Shown piece after piece: positions 7,789-17,387 of a stretch of DNA of 64,000 nucleotides. Source of the stretch: JAXMEQ01 sp046348225 (lineage in GTDB: Bacteria > Pseudomonadota > Gammaproteobacteria > Burkholderiales > Burkholderiaceae_C); the NCBI GenBank assembly GCA_046348225.1, contig JAXMEQ010000010.1:1-64000 (forward strand), read 5' to 3'. The position numbers and the translations under genes were made by a program. The notes beneath the pieces were generated by a model. It searched no databases. It had not been told where the DNA came from and saw only the letters and a list, made by a program, of their open reading frames with translations. How positions within the stretch are numbered: the stretch's first letter is position 1; each line of letters begins with the position of its first letter.

Positions 7789-8364
7789 CAGCTTCAGCAG
7801 CCGCTCCAGCGCCTTGTCGCGGATGTTGTGACGGCGCAGTTCCTCGTGCGTGAGGCGGGCGTATTCGAGCGTGGTGCCGTAGATGCCACAGGCGTCGGCA
7901 AAAATCTGGCGGTACTGCGCCTCGGTCAGCTCGCCGGTGTGGCTCGGGCTCTTGCGCGACAGCGTGAAGGCGAGTGCCTTCACCACGCCGTGCGGGGTGT
8001 GGCAGTTGAGCCAGCGCGGGTCGTACACGGCGGTGACCATCTCGCGCTGCCACACCCGCTGCAGCGTGGCCTCGACCTCGGCATGCGGGATGCGGAAGAC
8101 CATGCCGCGGCAGGTACCGCCCGACAGCATGCCAAACACCAGGCCCGGGCATTCGGGCGTGCCGCGGTTGATGCGGCTCCACATCTTCAGGGCGCGGTGC
8201 CAGCCATGCACCCGGGCCGGACGGCGCTCCGCGTAGTCAAAGTCGGGCCGCCAGATCAGGGAGCCGTAGCCAAACAGCCAGAGGTCGCCGTGGCCGCCCC
8301 AGTCGTGCAGCACCTGGGCCAGCATCGGGGCCGGGTCGCGCAGCGGTTTCAACGCATTGCTCAT
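7777..8364 (-). CDS. chaC: Glutathione-specific gamma-glutamylcyclotransferase (ChaC family)
   Basis: 195 residues. ChaC-type enzymes cleave glutathione to 5-oxoproline and Cys-Gly. Visible hallmarks are LWLFGYGSLIWRPDF (the YGSL substrate loop), GWHRALKMWS, GTPECPGLVFGM, GVVKALAFTLSR, and the acidic segment SGGTCRGMVFRIP; the catalytic Glu is expected in the WQREM stretch. ATG at 8364 (MSNALKPLRDPAPML) is preferred to upstream in-frame codons because similarity begins there. It is divergent from edd with a 133-bp region holding palindromes. Confidence 0.9.
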   Translation of the reverse strand: MSNALKPLRDPAPMLAQVLHDWGGHGDLWLFGYGSLIWRPDFDYAERRPARVHGWHRALKMWSRINRGTPECPGLVFGMLSGGTCRGMVFRIPHAEVEATLQRVWQREMVTAVYDPRWLNCHTPHGVVKALAFTLSRKSPSHTGELTEAQYRQIFADACGIYGTTLEYARLTHEELRRHNIRDKALERLLKLSPR

Positions 8365-8453
8365 GTCACCGTACTTTAGCGCCCGTGGTGGCCGCGGCCT
8401 GCTGCGGGGCTTTTGGTAACGGGTTGGTAACCGCCAAGCGGGCACGCGACGGT

Positions 8454-8472
8454 CAATCATCGTATGATTGAT
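8454..8472. promoter_or_regulatory. Palindrome upstream of edd
   Basis: A perfect inverted repeat with 8-bp arms, TCAATCAT-CGT-ATGATTGA, located 26 bp before the edd start codon in the divergent chaC/edd gap. A symmetric site at this position is a likely operator. The binding protein is not identified; it lies immediately beside the HexR-like box. Confidence 0.5.
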
Positions 8473-8475
8473 TTT

Positions 8476-8490
8476 GTAACTTTATTACCA
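8476..8490 (+). promoter_or_regulatory. Candidate HexR operator of edd-eda
   Basis: TGTAACTTTATTACC is close to the symmetric TGTAA-N5-TTACA pattern bound by HexR, the regulator that releases Entner-Doudoroff genes when it binds 2-keto-3-deoxy-6-phosphogluconate. It ends 7 bp before the ATG of edd, a position suited to repression. One outer base departs from symmetry. No hexR gene is in the window. Confidence 0.5.
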
Positions 8491-8497
8491 TCCCAAG

Positions 8498-10305
<1,808 letters not shown>

Positions 10306-10315
<10 letters not shown>

Positions 10316-10938
10316 ACCTGACCGCCCTGCAGGTCATGCAGGATGCACCGGTGATCCCGGTGATCGTCCTGCACGATGTGGCCCACGCAGTGCCGCTGGC
10401 GCGGGCACTGGTGGCGGGTGGCATCCGCATGCTCGAGGTGACCTTGCGCACCCCGGTGGCGCTGGCCTGCATCGAAGCCATGGCCCGCGACGTGCCCGAG
10501 GCCATCGTCGGCGCGGGTACGGTGCGCAGCGCGGCGGACGCCCAGGCGACGGTGCTGGCGGGTGCGCGCTTTGCCGTGAGCCCGGGCTACACCCATGCTG
10601 TGGGCAAGGCCTGCCACGACCTGGGCCTGCCACTGCTGCCCGGTGTGGCCACCGGCAGCGAGATCATGGCGGCGCAGGAAGACGGCTACACCGAGCTGAA
10701 GTTCTTTCCCGCCGTGCAGGCCGGCGGCAGTGCCATGCTCAAGGCCTGGCAGGGGCCATTCGGCGACGTGACCTTCTGCCCCACGGGCGGCATCAGCCCG
10801 GCGAATGCACGTGAATTTCTGTCGCTGGGAAATGTCGCCTGCGTCGGCGGCTCCTGGCTGACGCCAGCCGACGCCCTCGCGCAGGGCGACTGGGCGCGCA
10901 TCACGCAACTCGCCCGCCACGCCTGCGGTTTGAAGTAA
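10306..10938 (+). CDS. eda: 2-keto-3-deoxy-6-phosphogluconate (KDPG) aldolase
   Basis: 210 residues. Eda splits KDPG into pyruvate and glyceraldehyde 3-phosphate through a Schiff-base lysine. Evidence: PVIPVIVLHDV, MLEVTLRTPVAL with the catalytic Glu, GAGTV, FAVSPGY, LPGVATGSEIM, and the Schiff-base Lys in YTELKFFPA, then PTGGISPANA for phosphate binding. ATG at 10306 is preceded by GAAGGAG and overlaps edd by 10 bp. The stop codon TAA (10936-10938) overlaps the first bases of a repeat copy that continues to the next gene. Confidence 0.97.
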
Positions 10939-10991
10939 ATCGGGCTGCAGCCCGCGTAGAATATGCGGTATGCGCTATCAAATGAATAGCA
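10937..10991 (+). repeat. 55-bp dispersed repeat, copy 4
   Basis: Starts AAATCGGGCTGCAGCCCGCG and ends GCTATCAAATGAATAGC (10974-10990). It overlaps the eda stop and holds the hydrolase start codon and first seven codons. Confidence 0.88.
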
Positions 10992-11833
10992 AATGGCGGC
11001 AGGTGCTGGCTGGGTGCCTGTTCGGCGCCGCCATGTTGGGCGGCTTCTTGCCCAGTGTTCATGCGCAGGCCCGGGTCTTGCGCGACGTGGCGTACGGCAG
11101 CGATGCCCGCCAGCGCCTCGATGTGTACCTGCCCGCCCGGCCCACTGGCCCGGTGCTGCTGATGGTGCATGGCGGCGCCTGGGCCTTTGGCGACAAGGCC
11201 GCTGCGGGCGTGGTGCGGGCCAAGGTCCGGCACTGGGTGGACGGGCTGGGCTATGTGCTGGTCTCCACCAATTACCGGCTGCTGCCCGCCGCCCACCCGC
11301 TGGAGCAGGCGGGCGATGTGGCGCGCGCCCTGGCGCTGGTGCAGCAGCGCGCGCCCGAGTGGGGCGCTGACCCGAAGCAGCTGGTGCTGATGGGCCACTC
11401 CGCCGGGGCCCATCTGGCCATGCTGCTGCACGCATCGCCCGCGCTGGTGGCCCAGGCCGGCGCCAAGCCCTGGCGCGTGACGGTCAGCCTGGACAGCGCC
11501 GCCATGGATGTGGAGCGGCTCATGCGTGCGCCCCACCCACCGCTGTACGACCGCGCGTTTGGCAAGGATCCGGCGTACTGGCAGTCCGTCTCGCCGTACC
11601 ACCAGATCGCAGGCTCCGGCGCACCAGCGCTGCTGATGGTGTGCAGCAAGCTGCGTGACGACGACCCCTGCGCCCAGGCCCTGCACTACGAGAAGAAGGC
11701 TGCGCACTTCGGCCACTACATCACGATCTGGGAGCAGCGGCTCAGCCATGGCGACATCAATCGCCAGCTCGGCGAGCCCGGCATGTACACCGACCAGGTC
11801 ACCCTGTGGCTTAACGCCGCGCTCAAGCCCTGA
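10970..11833 (+). CDS. Secreted alpha/beta hydrolase (esterase/lipase type)
   Basis: 287 residues. The oxyanion-hole motif MVHGGAWAFGDK (about residues 65-76) and nucleophile elbow LMGHSAGAHLAM identify a serine hydrolase of the HGG esterase class; the C-terminal LSHGDIN supplies the His, and the acid is likely in LRDDDPC. A Sec-type N-terminus (LAGCLFGAAMLGGFLPSVHA) points to export. The first codons MRYQMNSK come from the palindrome of a dispersed repeat copy, which also carries the start codon. It lies 31 bp after eda and may be co-transcribed. Substrate unknown. Confidence 0.85.
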   Translation: MRYQMNSKWRQVLAGCLFGAAMLGGFLPSVHAQARVLRDVAYGSDARQRLDVYLPARPTGPVLLMVHGGAWAFGDKAAAGVVRAKVRHWVDGLGYVLVSTNYRLLPAAHPLEQAGDVARALALVQQRAPEWGADPKQLVLMGHSAGAHLAMLLHASPALVAQAGAKPWRVTVSLDSAAMDVERLMRAPHPPLYDRAFGKDPAYWQSVSPYHQIAGSGAPALLMVCSKLRDDDPCAQALHYEKKAAHFGHYITIWEQRLSHGDINRQLGEPGMYTDQVTLWLNAALKP

Positions 11834-11842
11834 GCGGAAGGC

Positions 11843-12253
11843 TCAACGCAGGCCCTGGCCTTGGGCGTACTGGGGCCGCTGGATCAGCTCGATCTTGTAG
11901 CCGTCGGGATCGGTCACGAACGCAATCACCGTGGTGCCGCCCTTCACCGGGCCGGGCTCGCGGGTGATGTTGCCACCAGCGGCGCGGATCTTGTCGCAGG
12001 CCGCGTAGACGTCGGGCACACCCAGCGCGATGTGGCCGTAGGCCGTGCCGAGGTCGTAGCTTTCAACGCCGTAGTTGTAGGTCAACTCGATTTCCGCATG
12101 CTCGGGGTTGCCGCCGTAGCCCACGAACGCCAGCGAGTATTTGTATTCGGGGTTGTCCGAGGTGCGCTGCAGCGTCATGCCCAGCACGTTGGTGTAGAAG
12201 TCGATCGAGCGCTGGAGATTGCCCACGCGCAGCATGGTGTGAAGAAGTCGCAT
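11843..12253 (-). CDS. gloA: Lactoylglutathione lyase (glyoxalase I)
   Basis: 136 residues. GloA converts the methylglyoxal-glutathione hemithioacetal to S-lactoylglutathione. The full family pattern is present: MRLLHTMLRVGNLQRSIDFY with the first metal His, EIELTYNYGVESYDLGTAYGH with Glu and His ligands, and a final metal Glu in DPDGYKIELIQR. Both glyoxalase signatures are intact. It is convergent with the hydrolase (10-bp gap) and followed upstream on the same strand by the thioesterase gene. Confidence 0.97.
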   Translation of the reverse strand: MRLLHTMLRVGNLQRSIDFYTNVLGMTLQRTSDNPEYKYSLAFVGYGGNPEHAEIELTYNYGVESYDLGTAYGHIALGVPDVYAACDKIRAAGGNITREPGPVKGGTTVIAFVTDPDGYKIELIQRPQYAQGQGLR

Positions 12254-12277
12254 GGCGCCATTATCGCGACGCGTGGC

Positions 12278-12826
12278 TCAGCCTGCCTTGGGCAGCTCGA
12301 ACACCAGACAGGTGGTAGTGGCATGGGCGTACAGCGTGCCGTCGGGCCCGTACAGCCGCGCCTCGGCCGTGGCCAGCTGGCGCCCGCAGTGGATGACCTT
12401 GCCCTCGGCTCGCACGCGCGGGGCCTTGGTGGTGTTGATGGCGCGGACCAGGTTGACGCCCAGTTCCGCCGTGGTGTAGCCGCGCCCCGGCGGCATCATG
12501 GTGTGCACCGCGCAACCCAGGGCCGAGTCGAGCAGGGTGGCGTACCAGCCGCCGTGGATGGTGCCCATCGGGTTCAGGTGTGCAGCCCCCGGGGTACCCT
12601 GGAAGATGGCGAGGCCGGGGCCTACTTCCATCAGGGTGAAGTCCAGCGTTTTGGCGATCGGCGCGTAGGGCAGCTCGCCACGCAGCATGGCCTGCATCAC
12701 GTCCAGGCCGGTTTTGCCCGCCACCTGGTCGGGCCGGGCCACGCCCGCGCCGGGGCCGCCGTTCATGCGGGCCAGCACGTCGCGTTCCTGTGCCAACCAG
12801 GATTCCAGCAGGTTGTGATGGGACAT
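12278..12826 (-). CDS. PaaI-type hotdog-fold thioesterase
   Basis: 182 residues. The hotdog signature NPMGTIHGGWYATLLDSALGCAV (Asn, HGG and catalytic Asp/Glu region) is typical of PaaI/DUF4442-like acyl-CoA thioesterases; GYTTAELGVNLVRAIN is the following strand. The family hydrolyses aromatic or medium-chain acyl-CoA. It diverges from the MarR regulator across a 70-bp gap with tandem palindromes, so it is probably under that regulator's control. Confidence 0.88.
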   Translation of the reverse strand: MSHHNLLESWLAQERDVLARMNGGPGAGVARPDQVAGKTGLDVMQAMLRGELPYAPIAKTLDFTLMEVGPGLAIFQGTPGAAHLNPMGTIHGGWYATLLDSALGCAVHTMMPPGRGYTTAELGVNLVRAINTTKAPRVRAEGKVIHCGRQLATAEARLYGPDGTLYAHATTTCLVFELPKAG

Positions 12827-12859
12827 GGTTTCCTCCGTTCAGGGTGATGTGAAAATAAT

Positions 12860-12888
12860 AATTGCAGCTACAACAATTGCAGCTACAA
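12860..12888. promoter_or_regulatory. Tandem operator for MarR-type regulator
   Basis: Two exact 14-bp direct repeats AATTGCAGCTACAA, at 12860-12873 and 12875-12888, 15 bp apart. Each contains an imperfect palindrome around TTGnAGCTACAA. They sit between the divergent thioesterase gene and the MarR-MFS-MATE operon, 8 bp before the marR ATG, as expected for autorepression. The region is AT-rich against a GC-rich background. Confidence 0.65.
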
Positions 12889-12896
12889 TAATCAAC

Positions 12897-13355
12897 ATGG
12901 ACACCGCTGTCAAGCCGCAGGGCTGCACCAACCTCAAGCTGCGCCAGCTGATGCGCCGCGTGGCGCAGCACTACGACGCCGAGGTCGGCAAGACCGGCCT
13001 GAAGGGCACGCAGTATTCGCTGCTGTCGTATGTGTACCGGCTGGGCCCGATCCGGCCGGTGGACCTGGCGCGCGAGATGAAGCTCGGCCCGTCCACACTC
13101 ACGCGCAACCTGCGCCCGCTGATCGACGCAGGCTGGCTGGTGCAGGGGCCGGGGGCCGACGCGCGCAGCCGGCTGATCGACATCACGCCAGCAGGCCGCG
13201 ACAAGCGGCAAGAGGCGCAGCGCCGCTGGCGCGTGGCCCAGGAGTCGCTCAACGACACGCTGGGCGTGGCCAACGTGGTGGCGCTGCACGCGCTGCTGGA
13301 CGATTGCATGGTGCGGCTGTCACCCGCCCCCGAAGGAGAAACCGATGACGACTGA
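12897..13355 (+). CDS. MarR family transcriptional regulator
   Basis: 152 residues, winged-helix dimeric repressor. The DNA-binding region reads GLKGTQYSLLSYVYRLGPIRPVDLAREMKLGPSTLTRNLRPLIDAGW (given here in family order as helix 2, recognition helix, wing), then GADARSRLIDITPAG for the wing. Confidence 0.9.
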   Translation: MDTAVKPQGCTNLKLRQLMRRVAQHYDAEVGKTGLKGTQYSLLSYVYRLGPIRPVDLAREMKLGPSTLTRNLRPLIDAGWLVQGPGADARSRLIDITPAGRDKRQEAQRRWRVAQESLNDTLGVANVVALHALLDDCMVRLSPAPEGETDDD

Positions 13356-14571
13356 CCACCGCCGCATGGCATTCTGGCTGGTGCTGCTGGCCGCCGCTGG
13401 CACCTTTGCACTGACCATGGGCACACGCCAGACCATGGGCCTGTTCCTGAGCCCGCTGAATACCGCCACCGGGCTGGGGCTGGGCAGCATCAGCCTGGCC
13501 TTTGCCTTTGGCCAGCTCTGGTGGGGGCTGACGCAGCCGTTCGCCGGTGCCATGGCCGACAAGGTGGGCGCGGGCCGGGTGCTGTTTGCAGGCGCCTTGC
13601 TGGTGGCGCTGGGCACCTTCATCACGCCCTACATGACGACCACCTGGGGGCTGATCCTGGCCATCGGGGTGCTGTCGGCCGGCGGTGCCGGCATGGCCGG
13701 GCCCGCCGTGCTGATGGCCGCCACCACGCGGCTGATCGCCCCCGAGAAACGCGGCCTGGCCACCGGCATCGTGAACGCCGGCGGCTCGTTCGGGCAGTTC
13801 ATCATGGCGCCGATTGCCGCCACGCTGATGGTGGGCATGGGGTGGGCCAATGCCATGCAGGTCATGGGGCTCATCGTGCTGCTGGCGCTGCCCGCAGCCT
13901 TTCTGCTCAAGGGCAATTCGCTGCAGGCGGCGCCTGCCGGGCAGAAGGTGCAGGGGACGCGGGAGGCGATCCGCGAAGCGCTGGGCAACCGCAGCTATGT
14001 GCTGCTGGGGCTGGGCTTCTTTGTCTGTGGCTTTCATGTGGCGTTTCTCGCCACCCACCTGCCGGGCGTGATTGCCGCGTGCGGGCTGCCCACGCAATGG
14101 GCCGGCTGGTCGCTGGCCATGATCGGCCTGTTCAACATCGTGGGCAGCGTGGCCATGGGTTGGGCGGTCGGGCGCTGGCGCATGAAGTCGCTGCTGTCGC
14201 TGGTGTATGCCACCCGCGCGCTGGCGGTGCTGGTATTCCTGCTGGCACCCAAGACCGGGCCGGTGGTGCTGGTGTTTGCGGCCGTCATGGGGCTGACCTT
14301 CCTGTCCACCGTGCCGCCCACAGCCGGGCTGGTGGCCAAGTTCTTCGGGCCGGCCAACATGGCCACACTGTTTGGCATCGTCATGCTGACGCACCAGATC
14401 GGCGGTTTCCTCGGGGCCTGGCTGGGCGGCAAGGTGTTTGAGGTCACTGGCGCGTACGACTGGGTCTGGTACATCGACATCGTGCTGGCGGTGGGGGCGG
14501 CACTCATTCACCTGCCCATCCGTGAGGCACGGCTGCCGGCCCGCAGCGCCAGCCGCACGGCCGCGACGTGA
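13345..14571 (+). CDS. MFS transporter
   Basis: 408 residues with twelve predicted helices of the major facilitator superfamily. Helix 1 reads GTFALTMGTRQTMGLFLSPL, and the loop after helix 2 contains ADKVGAGRVL, the family loop motif. A second half begins near MKSLLSLVYATRAL. It overlaps the marR gene by 11 bp and its stop overlaps the MATE start, so all three form one transcript. The regulator context suggests efflux of an aromatic or drug-like compound, though uptake of an organic acid cannot be excluded. Confidence 0.88.
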   Translation: MTTDHRRMAFWLVLLAAAGTFALTMGTRQTMGLFLSPLNTATGLGLGSISLAFAFGQLWWGLTQPFAGAMADKVGAGRVLFAGALLVALGTFITPYMTTTWGLILAIGVLSAGGAGMAGPAVLMAATTRLIAPEKRGLATGIVNAGGSFGQFIMAPIAATLMVGMGWANAMQVMGLIVLLALPAAFLLKGNSLQAAPAGQKVQGTREAIREALGNRSYVLLGLGFFVCGFHVAFLATHLPGVIAACGLPTQWAGWSLAMIGLFNIVGSVAMGWAVGRWRMKSLLSLVYATRALAVLVFLLAPKTGPVVLVFAAVMGLTFLSTVPPTAGLVAKFFGPANMATLFGIVMLTHQIGGFLGAWLGGKVFEVTGAYDWVWYIDIVLAVGAALIHLPIREARLPARSASRTAAT

Positions 14572-15968
14572 GCGGCGCCGCACTCGACCCGCGCACGCGG
14601 CAACTGCTGGAAGGGCCGATCGCGCCCACGCTGCTGCGCCTGGGCGCCCCCAATGTGCTGCTGATGCTGGCGCAGGCAGCGGCGGGGCTGATCGAAACCT
14701 GGTTTGTCGGCAAGCTGGGCACCGATGCGCTGGCCGGGATGGCGCTGGTGTTCCCGGCCGTGATGCTGATGCAGATGATGTCGGCCGGTGCCATGGGGGG
14801 CGGCATTGCCTCGGCCATCGCGCGGGCGCTGGGCGCGCGCCGCGGCGACGACGCCAACGCGCTGGTGTTCCATGCGCTGGTGATTGCCGTGCTGTTCGGC
14901 GCCGTTTTCACGGCGGTGCTGCTGGTGTTTGGCCGCGCCCTGTACGCCCGCATGGGCGGCACCGGCGCATCGCTGGACGCTGCGCTGGTGTATTCGGGCT
15001 GGGTGTTTGCCGGGGCCGTGATCATCTGGGTCTTCAACGCGTTGTCGGCCGTGATCCGTGGCACGGGCAACATGGCCGTGCCCGCCGGGGTGGCCACGGC
15101 AGGCCTGGTGCTGCTGCTGCCGCTGTCGCCCTTGCTGATCTTTGGCTGGGGCCCGGTGCCGGCCCTGGGCATCGCTGGCGGCGCAGTGGCGCTGCTGGTG
15201 TACTACGTGCTGGGCACGCTGGCGCTGGTGGCGTACCTGCGCTCGCCGCGCAGCCTCATGCGGCTGTCATGGGCCCATGCGCGGCTGCGCTGGCCGCTGT
15301 TCCAGGACATCCTGCGCGTGGGGCTGGTGGCGGCCGTGTCCACCATTGCCACCAACCTGTGCATCGGCATTGCCACCGCGTTTGCTGGCGCCTTCGGGCC
15401 GGCGGCCATTGCGGGCTATGGCACGGCATCGCGGCTTGAATATCTGCTGGTGCCGCTGGTGTTCGGCATTGGCGGGCCGCTGCTGGCCATGGTGGGAACC
15501 TGCATCGGCGCCGGTCAGCGGGAGCGGGCCTTGCGCGCCACCTGGGTGGGTGCGGCCCTGGCCTTTGTCTTGACCGAAGCGATCGGTCTCGCGGCGGCAC
15601 TGTTCCCGCGGCCCTGGCTGGCATTGTTCGACAGCGACCCGGCCATGATCGACGCTGGCGCACGCTACCTGCAGGTGGTCGGCCCGTTCTATGGTTTCTT
15701 TGGGCTCGGGCTGGTGCTGTACTTTGCTTCGCAGGGCGCTGGCAAGCTGCTCTGGCCGGTGGTGGGCAACGCGGCGCGGCTGGCGGTGGCTGCGGCGGGC
15801 GGATGGCTGGCCCTGCGTTGGGGTGGCGGGCTGGGCATCGTGTTCGCGGCGCAGGCCGCGGCCATGGTGGTGTATGGCGCCGTCAATGCGTGGTCGGTGG
15901 CGGGCGGTGCCTGGTTTGGCCGCCCGGGCTGGCCCCGGTCGCCCGCCGTGCTGGCGGCGCGGCGCTGA
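14568..15968 (+). CDS. MATE family efflux transporter
   Basis: 466 residues, about twelve helices in two homologous bundles (NorM/DinF type), which exports cationic compounds against Na+ or H+. Characteristic pieces are GLIETWFVGKLGTDALAGMA in the first bundle and the matching TAFAGAFGPAAIAGYGTASR in the second. GTG at 14568 overlaps the MFS stop (GTGA). Placing an MFS and a MATE pump in one MarR operon with a divergent thioesterase is unusual. A perfect hairpin follows the stop by 7 bp. Confidence 0.9.
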   Translation: MSGAALDPRTRQLLEGPIAPTLLRLGAPNVLLMLAQAAAGLIETWFVGKLGTDALAGMALVFPAVMLMQMMSAGAMGGGIASAIARALGARRGDDANALVFHALVIAVLFGAVFTAVLLVFGRALYARMGGTGASLDAALVYSGWVFAGAVIIWVFNALSAVIRGTGNMAVPAGVATAGLVLLLPLSPLLIFGWGPVPALGIAGGAVALLVYYVLGTLALVAYLRSPRSLMRLSWAHARLRWPLFQDILRVGLVAAVSTIATNLCIGIATAFAGAFGPAAIAGYGTASRLEYLLVPLVFGIGGPLLAMVGTCIGAGQRERALRATWVGAALAFVLTEAIGLAAALFPRPWLALFDSDPAMIDAGARYLQVVGPFYGFFGLGLVLYFASQGAGKLLWPVVGNAARLAVAAAGGWLALRWGGGLGIVFAAQAAAMVVYGAVNAWSVAGGAWFGRPGWPRSPAVLAARR

Positions 15969-15975
15969 CGCAGCG

Positions 15976-15994
15976 CTACACCGGCACGGTGTAG
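15976..15994. terminator. Hairpin between convergent MATE and SDR genes
   Basis: CTACACCG-GCA-CGGTGTAG, perfect 8-bp arms and 3-base loop, in the 3' ends of two convergent genes. There is no T tract on either strand, so it may be a bidirectional stop or an mRNA 3'-end stabiliser. It overlaps the last codons of the SDR gene. Confidence 0.4.
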
Positions 15995-16746
15995 TTGAGG
16001 GCCATGCGCCCGCCGTCGACCACCAGGATTTCGCCGGTGACGTAGCTTGCCGCGTCGCTGGCCAGGTACGCCACTGCGTCGGCGATCTCGCGCGGCTCGC
16101 CCAGCCGCTTCATGGGTGTGCGCCCCAGAATGCGCTGCTTTGCGTCATCGCTGGTCAGGACGGCTTTGGCCGCCAGTTCGGTGGCGATGGTGCCGGGCGC
16201 CACGGCGTTGACGCGGATGCCGTGGTCGGCCAGCGCCAGTGCCATGGCCCGCGTGAGCTGGTTGATGCCGCCCTTGCTGACGTTGTAGCTGGCGATGGTG
16301 GGGATGGCCAGCGTGCCGTTGACCGAGCTCATGTTGACAATGCTACCCTTGCCCGCCCGGGCCATCACCCGTGCAACCGCCTGGCCCACCAGAAAGGCGC
16401 CCTTGAGGTTGACGCGCAGCACGGCATCAAAGTCGGCCTCGGTCACGTCCAGAAAGTCTGCCGCCTTGAAGATGCCGGCGTTGTTGACCAGGATGTCGAT
16501 GCCGCCATGGGCGGCCACCGCCGCGTCCACCAGCGCGTCCACCTGCGTCTTGTCGCCCACGTCGCAATGCACGTAGCGCGCGCCCAGCTCGGCGGCCAGC
16601 TTCTCGCCCGCGGCGTCGGCCACGTCGGTGATGACGAGCCGGCAGCCCTCCTGGGCGAGCCGCCGGGCGCACGCCTCCCCAATGCCCTGGGCACCGCCGG
16701 TGACCACCGCCACACGCCCTTGCAGTCCGAATGAAATCGTGCTCAT
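15976..16746 (-). CDS. SDR family NAD(P)-dependent dehydrogenase of the sugar-acid locus
   Basis: 256 residues, classical short-chain dehydrogenase. TGGAQGIG (16-23) binds the cofactor; Asp41 after the second strand favours NAD; NNAG is at 88-91; catalytic Ser141, Tyr154 and Lys158 (YNVSK) are all present. Its start ATG overlaps the stop of the aldolase gene (ATGA). In this operon it probably oxidises a sugar such as galactose or arabinose at C1, or a sugar acid, feeding the dehydratase and kinases; the exact substrate is inference. The 5' end of the gene is made by a repeat copy (16734-16788). Confidence 0.85.
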   Translation of the reverse strand: MSTISFGLQGRVAVVTGGAQGIGEACARRLAQEGCRLVITDVADAAGEKLAAELGARYVHCDVGDKTQVDALVDAAVAAHGGIDILVNNAGIFKAADFLDVTEADFDAVLRVNLKGAFLVGQAVARVMARAGKGSIVNMSSVNGTLAIPTIASYNVSKGGINQLTRAMALALADHGIRVNAVAPGTIATELAAKAVLTSDDAKQRILGRTPMKRLGEPREIADAVAYLASDAASYVTGEILVVDGGRMALNYTVPV

Positions 16747-16788
16747 GCCCGCATGATACCTGCGTAGGCTGCTATGAAATTCATAGCA
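16734..16788 (+). repeat. 55-bp dispersed repeat, copy 5
   Basis: Starts AAATCGTGCTCATGCCCGC; ends in the most perfect palindrome, TGCTATGAA-A-TTCATAGCA (16770-16788). It spans the stop of dgoA and the start of the SDR gene, which lie on the opposite strand. Confidence 0.88.
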
Positions 16789-17384
16789 GACGCGCCGACC
16801 TGCGCAGCACTCATGCCCGGCTTGTAGAGCGCAGAGCCGATGCCGAAGCCGCTGGCACCGGCGGCCTGCCATGCGGCCATGCTGTCGGGCGTGATGCCGC
16901 CCACGGGCAGCAGCCGGGTGGCGGGCGGCAGCACGGCCCGCAGGGCCCTGACCACAGCGGGCGTGATCATTTCAGCCGGGAACAGCTTGAGCCCGCTGGC
17001 GCCGGCGTCCAGCGCGGCGAAGGCCTCACTGGGCGTCATCACACCTGGCAGGCAGGCCATGTCCAGGCGCACGGCTTCGCGCACCACGTCGGCATTGAAA
17101 TGGGGCGAGACGATGAGCTGCCCCCCGGCGGCGTGGACCTCGCGCACCTGCGCCGCCGTGAGCACGGTGCCCGCGCCCACCAGGGCCTGCGGGAATGCGG
17201 CGGCCAGCGTGGCAATGCTGTGCAGGGGCTGTGGGGAGTTGAGCGGTACTTCCATCAGGTGCCAGCCCGCGCCGGTGAGCGCATGGCCTACGTCCAGCGC
17301 CTCGGCCGGCGTGATGCCGCGCAGGATGGCCACCAGGGGCAGCGAGGCCATGGCGGCGTCCAGTTTCTGAAGGGCAGGGGGCAT
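16743..17384 (-). CDS. dgoA: 2-dehydro-3-deoxy-6-phosphogalactonate aldolase
   Basis: 213 residues. The enzyme cleaves KDPGal to pyruvate and glyceraldehyde 3-phosphate. It follows the DgoA rather than Eda pattern: LVAILRGITPAEA, MEVPLNSPQPLHSI, GAGTVLTA, LIVSPHFNADVVREA, and the Schiff-base Lys in GLKLFPAEM, then LPVGGITPDSM. The last 15 residues (from about 199, SAMNFIAAYAGIMRA) are specified by an antisense copy of the dispersed repeat. It starts 3 bp after the kinase stop and overlaps the SDR gene by ATGA. Confidence 0.9.
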   Translation of the reverse strand: MPPALQKLDAAMASLPLVAILRGITPAEALDVGHALTGAGWHLMEVPLNSPQPLHSIATLAAAFPQALVGAGTVLTAAQVREVHAAGGQLIVSPHFNADVVREAVRLDMACLPGVMTPSEAFAALDAGASGLKLFPAEMITPAVVRALRAVLPPATRLLPVGGITPDSMAAWQAAGASGFGIGSALYKPGMSAAQVGASAMNFIAAYAGIMRA

Positions 17385-17387
17385 GGT

